From Aquisalimonas sp007126095 (lineage in GTDB: Bacteria; Pseudomonadota; Gammaproteobacteria; Nitrococcales; Aquisalimonadaceae), in assembly GCF_048323695.1 (NCBI RefSeq), contig NZ_JBLWFT010000001.1, positions 868,001 through 932,000 of the forward strand: a DNA stretch of 64,000 nt, read 5' to 3'. The first letter of the stretch is position 1. Each line of letters starts with the position of its first letter. Under the pieces are notes generated by a model. It was not told the DNA's origin. It saw only the letters and a program-made list of their open reading frames with translations, and did no database searches. This document shows, one piece after another, positions 45,345-53,426 of the stretch. The translations under genes were made by a program, and so were the position numbers.

Positions 45345-46631
45345 TCAGGTGTCCGCCGCGGCCTCGTCACGCACCGAGGGCTGGTGGTAGCGATCGCGGG
45401 TGAGCACCGGCTGGCGCCGTTCGGTCCACCACATCCAGATCACCGAGACCAGGGTGAAGCCGAAGCAGAGCATCCAGATGCTGGTGGTCACGCCGGTGAA
45501 GTCGATCAGCGCACCGAACATGGGCGGCAGCAGGAAGCCGCCAAGGCCGCCGAACAGGCCGACCATCCCGGACACCAGCCCGAGGTTGTGGTCGTATTCA
45601 TCGGAGAGGTACTTGAACACCGAGGCCTTGCCGATCCCCCAGGCGATGCCGACGATGAACAGCAGCGTGGTGAACAGCCACACCGGCATGGCCAGGGTGA
45701 AGCTCAGGGTCTCGCCGCCCATCTGCTGGATGGTGTACTCCGTGGGCGGATAGGACATGAAGAAGAAGCTGATCAGGCTCGCCCACATGCACACCCAGGT
45801 GACCGTGTGCGCGCCGAACTTGTCCGAGAGGTAACCGCCGAAAGCGCGGATCACGCCCGAGGGCAGCACGAAGATGGTGGCAATGAGCGCGGCGAGCTGA
45901 ATGCCCACGCCGTACTCCAGCATGTAATAGCGGGTGAGATAGAGGGACACACCCACGTAGCCGCCGAAAACCACCGAGTAGTACTGGCAGTACTTCCAGA
46001 CCTTGGGGTCGTTGAGGACCTTGACCTGCTCGCGCAGCGTCGGCGCTTTCTTGTTCGGGTCCTTGAGCTGCGGCTCGGTGAAGGTGAAGAACCAGAACAG
46101 CAGTGCGGTAATCGCCACGATCGCCGCGTAGATATTGGCAACTGCCTGCCAGCTCAGCACCACGATGATGGTGGGCGCGATGTACTTGGTCACTGCAGCG
46201 CCGGCGTTACCGGCGCCGAAGATGCCCATGGCCAGACCCTGCTGACCGCGCTCGAACCACTTGGCGGTGTAGGCGATGCCCACAGAGAACGAACCACCGG
46301 CCAGGCCGACGAAGGCACCGATGACCAGCATCTGCCAGTATTCCGTGGCGAACTGCACGAGCCACACGGCGGGCAGTACGCAGAGCATCAGGATGAAGAA
46401 CACCGGACGACCGCCGTACTTGTCCGTCCACGCGCCCAGTGGCAATCGGACCAACGACCCGGTGAGAATGGGCAGCGAGGTCAGGATGCCAAACTGGGTA
46501 TTGGTGAGGTTGAGCTCCTCCTGAATCGGCACCCCGATCTCGCCGAACATGGTCCAGACCATGAACATCATCGTGAATGCGAAGGTGTTCATGGTGAGAA
46601 CCGAATACTGCTTGAAGCGATGCGTTGCCAT
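45345..46631 (-). CDS. narK1: Nitrate transporter NarK1 (MFS)
   Basis: 428 residues, 12 membrane segments. The first helix follows MATHRFKQYSVLTMNTFAFT directly. The nitrate-signature motifs are AGGSFSVGIAYTAKWF and GLFGGLGGFLLPPMFG. Type I NarK proteins are proton-nitrate symporters. First gene of the nar transcript; the FNR-class II promoter lies about 40-80 bases upstream. Confidence 0.94.
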   Translation of the reverse strand: MATHRFKQYSVLTMNTFAFTMMFMVWTMFGEIGVPIQEELNLTNTQFGILTSLPILTGSLVRLPLGAWTDKYGGRPVFFILMLCVLPAVWLVQFATEYWQMLVIGAFVGLAGGSFSVGIAYTAKWFERGQQGLAMGIFGAGNAGAAVTKYIAPTIIVVLSWQAVANIYAAIVAITALLFWFFTFTEPQLKDPNKKAPTLREQVKVLNDPKVWKYCQYYSVVFGGYVGVSLYLTRYYMLEYGVGIQLAALIATIFVLPSGVIRAFGGYLSDKFGAHTVTWVCMWASLISFFFMSYPPTEYTIQQMGGETLSFTLAMPVWLFTTLLFIVGIAWGIGKASVFKYLSDEYDHNLGLVSGMVGLFGGLGGFLLPPMFGALIDFTGVTTSIWMLCFGFTLVSVIWMWWTERRQPVLTRDRYHQPSVRDEAAADT

Positions 46632-46669
46632 GCCGTCCCCTGTATCGGTAGTGCGTTTTTCTGGGGATG

Positions 46670-46711
46670 ACGTTAGTGAGGGCGTACCCGGGCAATCTTG
46701 ACCCGGATCAA
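46670..46711 (-). promoter_or_regulatory. FNR-dependent promoter of narK1K2GHJI
   Basis: FNR box TTGACCCGGATCAA at 46698-46711. On the minus strand TAACGT at 46675-46670 is 32 bases away centre to centre, the class II spacing. Predicted start near 46663, about 32 bases before ATG 46631. Confidence 0.8.
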
Positions 46712-46748
46712 CTCAGGATCGGTGGCAACGAGGAAGGGAAGCGGAATA

Positions 46749-46764
46749 TATCCCTCCTTAGGTA
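46749..46764. promoter_or_regulatory. NarL 7-2-7 heptamer site
   Basis: TATCCCT-CC-TTAGGTA: both halves match the NarL heptamer TACYYMT in 6 of 7 positions, as an inverted repeat with 2-base spacing. It lies in the narK1-narX intergenic region, next to the genes for NarX and NarL. Confidence 0.6.
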
Positions 46765-46770
46765 TCTCAA

Positions 46771-46835
46771 TAAATATTTCAAATATTTGTTTTTACTATT
46801 TTTATTAAAGCCCTAATATCTTATTAAACTGAATG
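46771..46835. promoter_or_regulatory. AT-rich divergent promoter island between narK1 and narX
   Basis: About 65 bases are mostly A/T in an otherwise GC-rich window, including the palindrome CAAATATTTG (46780-46789) and a TAATAT (46814-46819) that could be the narX -10. In E. coli the equivalent region binds IHF; an exact IHF consensus is not seen here. Confidence 0.45.
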
Positions 46836-46867
46836 CAATACAAACACGGATCATTGGAGGTACCACC

Positions 46868-48643
46868 CTGAGTATCCCGAAATCCCACAGCGCGCACCCC
46901 TGGTCGCTACGCGTTCGGCTCGGGCTGATCCTCACCGGTATCACGGCGCTCGCCCTGCTGAGCATGGGCGGCTCCATGGTGATAACGGAGAGCGCCCGGG
47001 GTGATGCGGCGGCCATAAACGAGGCGGGCTCCCTGCGCATGCAGGCGTACCGCATCGCCGCGCTCGTGCGGGGGCCGGCGGATGCAGACGCCGTGGCATC
47101 CGCCGCCGTGACCTTCGAGACGAAACTGGAAGACAGGGCGCTGCGCGCGGCCGCCAGCAGTGACCCATCTTTGCAGGAACGTTACCAGGGGATTCGTGAC
47201 GAGTGGCGTGACGTGTTGCGGCCTGCCCTGGCAGATGTCGCCGGCGCAACGGCATACACCGACGAGGTCGGCGGTTTCGTCGATTCCGTGGACGCCATGG
47301 TGCAGGATCTGCAGCAACAAGCGGAGCGCCGCATCCAGCTGCTGCGCGGCATTCAGGCCGGCGCCATCGCCCTGACGCTGCTGCTGGCCGCAGGCGCCAT
47401 CGCGCTGCTTCAGCGCCGGATCATGACTCCGCTGCGCGACCTGATCGACGCCGCGGGCCGCCTCGGCCAGGGCGACTTCTCCGCTCGCGCAACGCACACC
47501 CGCAACGACGAGTTTGGCGTACTCGGCCAACGTTTCAACACCATGGCTGCAGAACTGGACTCCCTCTACGCGGACATGGAACAGCAGGTCGCACACAAGA
47601 CCGCGGACCTGCAGCGCAGCATTCAGGCCCTGCAGCTGCTCTATGACACTGCGCGGGATCTCGCCCCGCACCACCTCACGGACACGGCCATGCAACCCAT
47701 CCTCGACCGGCTTCGCGACATAGTCGATGCCGGCCCGGTCAGCGTGAGCCTGACTGAACCGGACAGTGACGAAGCGGTTCAGACGTTTCAGTCTACCGCG
47801 GTGGACGATGACGGCGGCGGCACCGCCACCACCATCACGCTGCGCCACGGCGGTCATACCCACGGCAAGATGCAGCTATGCCACCCGGCCGCCACCCCCC
47901 TTGCCCCCTGGAAGCACCAGCTGGCGGAGGCGGTAGCGGATCAGATCGCCCTCGCCCGCGCGCTTGCCCGGGAGGCGCAGAAACAACGGCGGCTTGTGCT
48001 CATGGAGGAGCGCGCGGTACTCGCCCGGGAACTGCACGATTCACTGGCGCAGTCGCTTTCCTACCTGAAGATCCAGGTCGCCCGCATGCAGGCCGGTCTA
48101 AGAGACGAAACCGACCATGTCGACACCCGGGCGATTGCGGCGGAGTTGCGCGAAGGACTCAATACAGCCTATGGTCACCTCCGCGAGCTATTGACCACGT
48201 TCCGCCTGCGTGTGAACGAGGCAGGTCTGCGCCCGGCGCTGGAAGCCACAGTACGGGAATTCCGCCAGCGCTACCCGCAACTGGAGCTGCATCTGGACAC
48301 GGAGGCCACGGACCCGGAGCTGGATTCCAACGCCGAGGTCCATGCCCTGCAGATCGTCCGCGAAGCTCTGACGAACGTGGGGCACCATGCGCAGGCGACG
48401 ATGGCGGTGGTCAGGCTAATGAAGGACGACAACGACTGGATCCGACTGCTGGTGCAGGACGACGGCATCGGCATGCCCGATCAACCTGAAAAAGCGCACC
48501 ACTACGGTATTCAGATCATGACGGAACGGGCACGCAGCCTGGGGGGCGAGCTGGCGATAGGCGCAGCCGAACCGCACGGTACCCGGATCGAGGTGACCTT
48601 TCCGCGGGATCGGGATACGGCCAATGACGACATGGAGCCATAG
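46868..48643 (+). CDS. narX: Nitrate/nitrite sensor histidine kinase NarX, probable CTG start
   Basis: 591 residues if begun at CTG 46868, which has GGAGG 7 bases upstream and encodes SIPKSHSAHPWSLRVRL before the first membrane segment (about 18-40). The first ATG (46964) would cut into that segment and has no ribosome site. The periplasmic P-box AAAINEAGSLRMQAYRIAAL (nitrate binding) is present. The second membrane segment is near LLLAAGAIALLQRR, then a HAMP linker. The HisKA_3 box ARELHDSLAQSLSYLK has phospho-accepting His-390. The HATPase domain includes VQDDGIGMP. It is 2 bases from narL. Confidence 0.9.
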   Translation: MSIPKSHSAHPWSLRVRLGLILTGITALALLSMGGSMVITESARGDAAAINEAGSLRMQAYRIAALVRGPADADAVASAAVTFETKLEDRALRAAASSDPSLQERYQGIRDEWRDVLRPALADVAGATAYTDEVGGFVDSVDAMVQDLQQQAERRIQLLRGIQAGAIALTLLLAAGAIALLQRRIMTPLRDLIDAAGRLGQGDFSARATHTRNDEFGVLGQRFNTMAAELDSLYADMEQQVAHKTADLQRSIQALQLLYDTARDLAPHHLTDTAMQPILDRLRDIVDAGPVSVSLTEPDSDEAVQTFQSTAVDDDGGGTATTITLRHGGHTHGKMQLCHPAATPLAPWKHQLAEAVADQIALARALAREAQKQRRLVLMEERAVLARELHDSLAQSLSYLKIQVARMQAGLRDETDHVDTRAIAAELREGLNTAYGHLRELLTTFRLRVNEAGLRPALEATVREFRQRYPQLELHLDTEATDPELDSNAEVHALQIVREALTNVGHHAQATMAVVRLMKDDNDWIRLLVQDDGIGMPDQPEKAHHYGIQIMTERARSLGGELAIGAAEPHGTRIEVTFPRDRDTANDDMEP

Positions 48644-48645
48644 GC

Positions 48646-49284
48646 ATGAGCACACGCGTGTTGATCGTCGACGATCACCCCCTGCTGCGACGCGGCATCT
48701 CGCAGCTTCTGGACCTGGAAGCCGACATGACCTGTGCCGGGGAAAGCAGCAGTGGCAAGGAAGCCCTGGACATGGCGACCGAACTGGAGCCGGATCTTAT
48801 CCTCCTGGACCTGAACATGCAGGGTATGACCGGCGTCGAGACACTCAGGGCGCTGCGCGAGAACGGTGTTGAAGCGTGCATCGTGATGCTCACCGTCTCC
48901 GACAGCGAAGACGACCTGACCGCCTCCCTGCGCGCCGGCGCCAACGGCTACCTGCTGAAAGACATGGAACCGGAGGCGCTGCTCACCCAGCTCCGTCGCG
49001 CCGCCGCCGGTGAGGTGGTCATCAGCGAAGCGCTCACCTCCAGCCTCGCCCGGGCGCTCACCAAGGGGCGCGAGAGCAACGCCCCGGGCATCGACAGGCT
49101 CACTGCGCGAGAGCGGGAGATCCTGCGCCATCTGGCCCGGGGCGAGAGCAACAAGACCATCGCCCGCAATCTCGGCATTACCGAGGGCACGACCAAGGTG
49201 CACGTGAAGAACCTGCTCAAGAAAATGGCGTTCCGATCGCGGGTCGAAGCCGCGGTGTGGGCGGTTCAGAACGAACTCAAATAA
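48646..49284 (+). CDS. narL: Nitrate/nitrite response regulator NarL
   Basis: 212 residues. Receiver domain with acidic pocket D9, D10 and phospho-accepting D55 (LILLDLNMQG). The C-terminal LuxR/GerE HTH is LTAREREILRHLARGESNKT and TEGTTKVHVKNLLKKM. Activates nar genes when phosphorylated by NarX. Co-transcribed with narX (2-base gap). Confidence 0.95.
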   Translation: MSTRVLIVDDHPLLRRGISQLLDLEADMTCAGESSSGKEALDMATELEPDLILLDLNMQGMTGVETLRALRENGVEACIVMLTVSDSEDDLTASLRAGANGYLLKDMEPEALLTQLRRAAAGEVVISEALTSSLARALTKGRESNAPGIDRLTAREREILRHLARGESNKTIARNLGITEGTTKVHVKNLLKKMAFRSRVEAAVWAVQNELK

Positions 49285-49304
49285 GACACCGGGGAACCGA
49301 CGCA

Positions 49305-49694
49305 ATGGCCGAACAGTACGTCCTCATCAAGCACATTCACCAACTCAGCGCCATCATCAGCATCGCCCTGTTCCTGCTGCGGGGCATCTGGATGCTGGCG
49401 GATTCAAGCATGCTCCAACGCAAGTGGGTGCGCATCGTGCCCCACGCGGTGGATACGGTGCTGCTCGCCAGCGCGCTGCTGCTGATCTGGATCATCGCCC
49501 AGTATCCGTTCGTCCACGACTGGGTGACGGCCAAGGTAGTGGGGCTGGTGGTCTACATCGCGCTGGGCATGGTGGCGCTCAAGCGTGGACGCACAAAACA
49601 GACCAGGCTCGCCGCCTGGATCGCGGCCATCCTGGTATTCGCCTACATCATGCTGGTGGCGGTCACGAAGGACGTGGTGCCGCTGCTCGGCTGA
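49305..49694 (+). CDS. SirB2-family membrane protein
   Basis: 129 residues, four membrane segments. The start MAEQYVLIKHIHQLSAIIS with His residues in the first helix is typical of SirB2 proteins. GGGGAACC precedes ATG 49305; the longer reading overlaps narL. Located 20 bases after narL, so likely in the same transcript. Function unknown; the family was named after a Salmonella invasion-regulation locus but its role is not established. Confidence 0.85.
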   Translation: MAEQYVLIKHIHQLSAIISIALFLLRGIWMLADSSMLQRKWVRIVPHAVDTVLLASALLLIWIIAQYPFVHDWVTAKVVGLVVYIALGMVALKRGRTKQTRLAAWIAAILVFAYIMLVAVTKDVVPLLG

Positions 49695-49702
49695 GGCACC
49701 GG

Positions 49703-50056
49703 TCAGTCGTCCGCATCCTCTTCCACATCGTCCTCGTCGTCTTCCTCTTCGAGGATATCCTCCACCCAGGTCAGGGCGGCGACGGACGATGGGAAACCGA
49801 GTGTGGGCACGCCGAGCAGGGCTACCTGGCGGATTTCGTCGCCGGTAAACCCTTCATCCAGGGCGCGCCGGACGTGGGAGTGGGTCGCACCCTCACTGCC
49901 AAGGGCGATCGCCATGGCCAGTTTCACCAGGCGGCGGTCCCGCTCGTCCAGCGGCCCTGCCTCTGCGCACGCGCGGCCGAGCCGGCTGTAGGCATCCCAG
50001 ATTTCCGGATAGTCTTCGGCGACATCACCGGCACCTGAGGGGAGTTCGTTCGCCAT
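49703..50056 (-). CDS. Carboxymuconolactone decarboxylase-like protein with acidic tail
   Basis: 117 residues. RDRRLVKLAMAIALGSEGAT and HSHVRRALDEGFTGDEIRQV match the CMD fold. The AhpD-type CxxC pair is absent, so it is not a peroxidase of the AhpD type. The last 20 residues are almost all Asp and Glu. Start MANELPSG at 50056. It is convergent with narX-narL-SirB2 and divergent from mobB. Role unknown. Confidence 0.83.
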   Translation of the reverse strand: MANELPSGAGDVAEDYPEIWDAYSRLGRACAEAGPLDERDRRLVKLAMAIALGSEGATHSHVRRALDEGFTGDEIRQVALLGVPTLGFPSSVAALTWVEDILEEEDDEDDVEEDADD

Positions 50057-50156
50057 GATTCCAGTCCTCGTCAGTCGCGTCCGCTGGGAACGGTATAATG
50101 ACCGCCCTCCCGGCGGCCACGTCAAATCCCGTACAGTGTGAGGCAACCAGGGCACC

Positions 50157-50732
50157 ATGACCAGCATCGCGACCATGCCACGCTACCCGTATCAATCACT
50201 CTGGCCGCAGACCTGCCGCCGGCCCATCATCGGTTTCGCCGCCTGGAGCGGCACCGGCAAGACCACCCTGCTGGAAGCGGTGATCCCCCGCCTGCGTGAG
50301 GCCGGGCTGCGGCTGGCGCTGGTGAAACACGCCCACCACGCTTTCGACGTGGATCACCCGGGCAAGGACAGTTACCAGCTGCGCAAGGCCGGCGCCGACC
50401 AGGTGCTGGTCACCTCCGGTAGCCGCTGGGCTCTGATGCGGGAGCGGGAGGAAGAGCGCGACCCGATACTCGCTGAGGAGATCGCGCGCCTCGATCAGGA
50501 CAGCGTCGATCTGCTGCTGGTGGAAGGCTTTCGCGGCGAACGCTTCCCGAAGATCGAGCTGCTGCGCGAGACGGGGCGGGACCGACCACCACTGTTCCAC
50601 AATGATGACGCCATCATCGCCGTGGCCACCACGGCAAACCACCCGCTGGACACGGCGCTGCCAAGGCTGTCCATGAACGACCCGGACGGCGTGGCACGCT
50701 TCATCCTGCAGGAGATCGCGGGGGCTCGATGA
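50157..50732 (+). CDS. mobB: Molybdopterin-guanine dinucleotide biosynthesis adaptor protein MobB
   Basis: 191 residues. P-loop WSGTGKTTLLEAV, then LVKHAHHAFDVDHPGKDSYQ and LLLVEGFRGERFPKIELLR, all MobB signatures. It binds GTP and assists MobA in making the bis-MGD form used by NarG. A consensus TATAAT at 50094-50099 may be its -10. Overlaps the next gene by 4 bases (ATGA). Confidence 0.94.
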   Translation: MTSIATMPRYPYQSLWPQTCRRPIIGFAAWSGTGKTTLLEAVIPRLREAGLRLALVKHAHHAFDVDHPGKDSYQLRKAGADQVLVTSGSRWALMREREEERDPILAEEIARLDQDSVDLLLVEGFRGERFPKIELLRETGRDRPPLFHNDDAIIAVATTANHPLDTALPRLSMNDPDGVARFILQEIAGAR

Positions 50733-51409
50733 AACAGGACGGCATTCACGAGGCGCTGGTTAGCAATCCGCTCTTCCGCCACCTCCCCAACAGCGAACTG
50801 GACGGCCTGGTTGGCCGTGTACGCCGGGTGCGCCACCAAACCGGCGCCATCCTGTTCCACCAGGGCGATCCGGCGCAGCATTTCTTCCTGCTTCAAGAAG
50901 GCCTGATCAAACTGGCGCGCACCAACGCCGAGGGACTGGAGAAGGTGGTGCACTTGGTCCGGCCGGGGGAAACCTTCGCCGAGGCGGTCATGTTCATGGA
51001 CGCCCGCAAGTACCCAGTCACGGCTCAGGTTCTCGAGCCGGCAGGGGTGCTGAGTATTCCCAACGACGACTACCGTGCCCTGCTCGACAACGACACCGGC
51101 GCCTGCATGGCGTTGCTGGCCGACCTCAGCATGCGGCTGCACAGCCGTCTCGAGGACATCGATCAGCTCACACTGCAGCAGTCCCGCCCGCGGGTCGCCC
51201 GCTACCTGCTCACCCAGGCAAGCGCCAGCCCGCTACCGGGCGAGCCGGTTCAACTTCCGGCCCCAAAGCACGTCATCGCCTCGCGCCTGTCGATGACGCC
51301 GGAGACACTCTCGCGGATTCTCCACGAACTGAACGCCCGGGGTGTACTGGAAGTGCGGCACCGGGAGATCATCGTGCATGACCCGGAGGGCCTTCGCGCG
51401 TTATCGTGA
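50729..51409 (+). CDS. Crp/Fnr-family transcriptional regulator (DNR-like)
   Basis: 226 residues. Cyclic-nucleotide-binding-like beta roll (residues 15-135) with GAILFHQGDPAQHFFLLQEG. The C-terminal HTH has VIASRLSMTPETLSRILHEL with the E-x-x-S-R recognition pattern of FNR-like proteins. There is no N-terminal Cys cluster, so no Fe-S oxygen sensing. This resembles DNR-type NO- or nitrate-responsive regulators. Coupled to mobB and beside nar genes, which supports a role in nitrate or NO respiration. Confidence 0.85.
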   Translation: MKQDGIHEALVSNPLFRHLPNSELDGLVGRVRRVRHQTGAILFHQGDPAQHFFLLQEGLIKLARTNAEGLEKVVHLVRPGETFAEAVMFMDARKYPVTAQVLEPAGVLSIPNDDYRALLDNDTGACMALLADLSMRLHSRLEDIDQLTLQQSRPRVARYLLTQASASPLPGEPVQLPAPKHVIASRLSMTPETLSRILHELNARGVLEVRHREIIVHDPEGLRALS

Positions 51410-51476
51410 ACTACTGTGCTGGCGCTCATGAGCATCCACGCTGGCCACCCGAATCGTGTGTGGAAATACAGGGAAC

Positions 51477-51505
51477 GGTTACACTGATAACCACAAAGTT
51501 ATAAC
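51477..51505 (+). promoter_or_regulatory. Inverted repeat and candidate -10 upstream of fnr
   Basis: GGTTA-CACTGA-TAACC (51477-51492) is a perfect 5-6-5 inverted repeat; TATAAC at 51500-51505 could be the -10. The fnr start (51571) has AAGGAG upstream. Confidence 0.35.
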
Positions 51506-51570
51506 AGGGAACAGCCCTCGCGCGAGGTCGAACACCAGGACGCTGCACGGACGTTGAAGGAGTCCTACCG

Positions 51571-52347
51571 ATGGCTGAGCAGACGATGAACCGACCCAAC
51601 ATCCGCCAGATCCGGGAAGCGTGCCGGACCTGCAGCCTCAGCGACCTTTGCCTGCCAGTGGCACTGGAGGGTGCGGACGTGGACGCGCTGGACCGCATCG
51701 TCGAGCGACGCAAGCCGCTGGCGCGGGGTGATGTTCTGTATCGTTCGGGCCGGCCGTTCGGCGCCATTTACGCCGTGCGCACAGGCGCTCTCAAGAGTCT
51801 GACCATCTCCGAGGACGGCGAAGAGCAGATCACCGCATTCCACCTGCCCGGCGAGCTGCTGGGTCTGGATGCCATCAGTTTCGGCGAGCATCCGTCCACG
51901 GCGTCGGCGCTGGAGACCACCAGCATCTGCGAAATCCCGTTCGAGGAGCTGGAGCGGCTCTCAGAAGACATCCCCGGCCTCAATCGGCAGCTGCTGCGGA
52001 TCATGAGCAAAGAGATCTTCAACGAACAGGAGATGCTCCACGCCCTGGCCCGGCGCACCGCAGAGCAGCGGCTGGCGATTCTGCTGACCAGCCTCTCGGA
52101 CCGGTTCGCCCGGCGGGGTCTGTCGTCGACCCGCTTCCGCCTGCCCATGTCACGCCACGAGCTGAGCAACTACCTCGGGCTGGCGCCGGAAACCACCAGC
52201 CGGCTGTTCCGCCGCTTCGTGGACAACGGCTGGATCACCGCCGACGGCCGGGAAATCTCGCTGAATGACATGGACGCGCTCAGGGCGGTCATCGGCAGCA
52301 GTGCCTCGGCGCTGGAGAAGAACGCCGGCATACCCAAACGCTCTTGA
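51571..52347 (+). CDS. fnr: Oxygen-sensing transcriptional regulator FNR/ANR
   Basis: 258 residues. The 4Fe-4S ligands are C18, C21, C27 and C120 (ACRTCSLSDLC, TSICEIPF), the same pattern as E. coli FNR. Beta-roll domain follows, and the HTH LSNYLGLAPETTSRLFRRF carries the FNR recognition residues E-x-x-S-R. It activates genes when oxygen is absent. Target boxes TTGAT-N4-ATCAA-type occur before ccoN, narK1, ubiU and ubiT in this window. The stop codon lies inside the ubiU FNR box. Confidence 0.95.
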   Translation: MAEQTMNRPNIRQIREACRTCSLSDLCLPVALEGADVDALDRIVERRKPLARGDVLYRSGRPFGAIYAVRTGALKSLTISEDGEEQITAFHLPGELLGLDAISFGEHPSTASALETTSICEIPFEELERLSEDIPGLNRQLLRIMSKEIFNEQEMLHALARRTAEQRLAILLTSLSDRFARRGLSSTRFRLPMSRHELSNYLGLAPETTSRLFRRFVDNGWITADGREISLNDMDALRAVIGSSASALEKNAGIPKRS

Positions 52348-52357
52348 TCCGGATCAA
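52344..52357 (+). promoter_or_regulatory. Perfect FNR box before ubiU
   Basis: TTGATCCGGATCAA is a complete palindrome matching the consensus at every position. It overlaps the fnr stop codon (52345-52347) and lies 60 bases before ATG 52417. A good -10 is not obvious. Confidence 0.8.
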
Positions 52358-52416
52358 GGCGGGCCAACCCACTCGGACGACAAGCTCCCGGGAGTCAACT
52401 CCGACGGGAGCACATC

Positions 52417-53415
52417 ATGGAACTGGTCTGCCCGGCAGGGAACGCAACGGCCCTGCGCGTCGCCATCGAGAGCGGTGCCGACACCATTTATACGGGGCTC
52501 AGTGACGCGACGAACGCCCGCCATTTCCCCGGCCTGAACTTCTCCCCTGACCAGCTCGCCCAGAGCATCACCGAGGCCCATGGCCACGGCGTGCGTGTCC
52601 TGCTCGCGGTAAACACCTATGCGCAGCCCCAGGGGTGGGACCACTGGCGCTCGGCAGTGGATCAGGCGGCGGCACTGGGGGTCGACGGGATCATCCTGGC
52701 CGATATCGGCCTGCTCGAGTACGCCGCGCGGACGTACCCGGACCTGCCTCGGCACCTGTCGGTGCAGGGGTCGGCGACCAGCGTCGAAGCACTGCGTTTC
52801 TATCACGAGTACTTCGGCATCCGCCGCGCCGTCCTGCCGCGAGTACTCTCCCTCGCCCAGGTCCAGCAGATCGCCGCCGACGCGCCGGTGGAACTGGAGG
52901 TCTTCGGCTTCGGCTCACTGTGCATCATGGCCGAGGGGCGATGCCTGCTCTCCTCCTACGCGACCGGAGAGTCGCCCAACACTGCCGGGGCCTGCTCCCC
53001 AGCCGGCCATGTCCGCTGGGACGAAACCGCGGACGGCACGTTGAGCTCACGCCTCAACGGCGTGCTCATCGACCGCTTCGCCGCGGGCGAGAAGGCGGGG
53101 TACCCCACCCTGTGCAAGGGGCGTTTCACCGTGGCTGACCGCACGGATCACACCCTGGAGGCCCCCACGAGCCTGAATACACTGGATCTGCTGCCAGAAC
53201 TCCACCGCGCCGGAATCACCGCGATCAAACTGGAGGGGCGGCAGCGCAGCCCAGGCTACATACGCCAGGTGGCCGCGGTGTGGCGCCAGGCCATCGACCG
53301 CTGCCTGACCGCCCCGGACGCCTATGCGCCGGAGCCCGGGGAGAAGGCACGGCTCTCCGCGCTCTCCGAGGGCAGCCAGACCACCCTTGGCGCCTACAGC
53401 CGCTCCTGGCAGTGA
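52417..53415 (+). CDS. ubiU: Oxygen-independent ubiquinone hydroxylation protein UbiU (U32 peptidase family)
   Basis: 332 residues. MELVCPAGNATALRVAIESG is the standard start. The four 4Fe-4S cysteines are C169, C176, C193 and C233, nearly the numbering of E. coli UbiU. U32 motif FGFGSLCIMAEGRCLLSSY is present. UbiU with UbiV hydroxylates ubiquinone precursors without O2. 11 bases before ubiV. Confidence 0.94.
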   Translation: MELVCPAGNATALRVAIESGADTIYTGLSDATNARHFPGLNFSPDQLAQSITEAHGHGVRVLLAVNTYAQPQGWDHWRSAVDQAAALGVDGIILADIGLLEYAARTYPDLPRHLSVQGSATSVEALRFYHEYFGIRRAVLPRVLSLAQVQQIAADAPVELEVFGFGSLCIMAEGRCLLSSYATGESPNTAGACSPAGHVRWDETADGTLSSRLNGVLIDRFAAGEKAGYPTLCKGRFTVADRTDHTLEAPTSLNTLDLLPELHRAGITAIKLEGRQRSPGYIRQVAAVWRQAIDRCLTAPDAYAPEPGEKARLSALSEGSQTTLGAYSRSWQ

Positions 53416-53426
53416 GAACGACCACC

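Noticed and set aside
49703..50056. AhpD-type alkylhydroperoxidase call
   Set aside because: The CxxC redox pair is absent; only the general CMD fold is supported.
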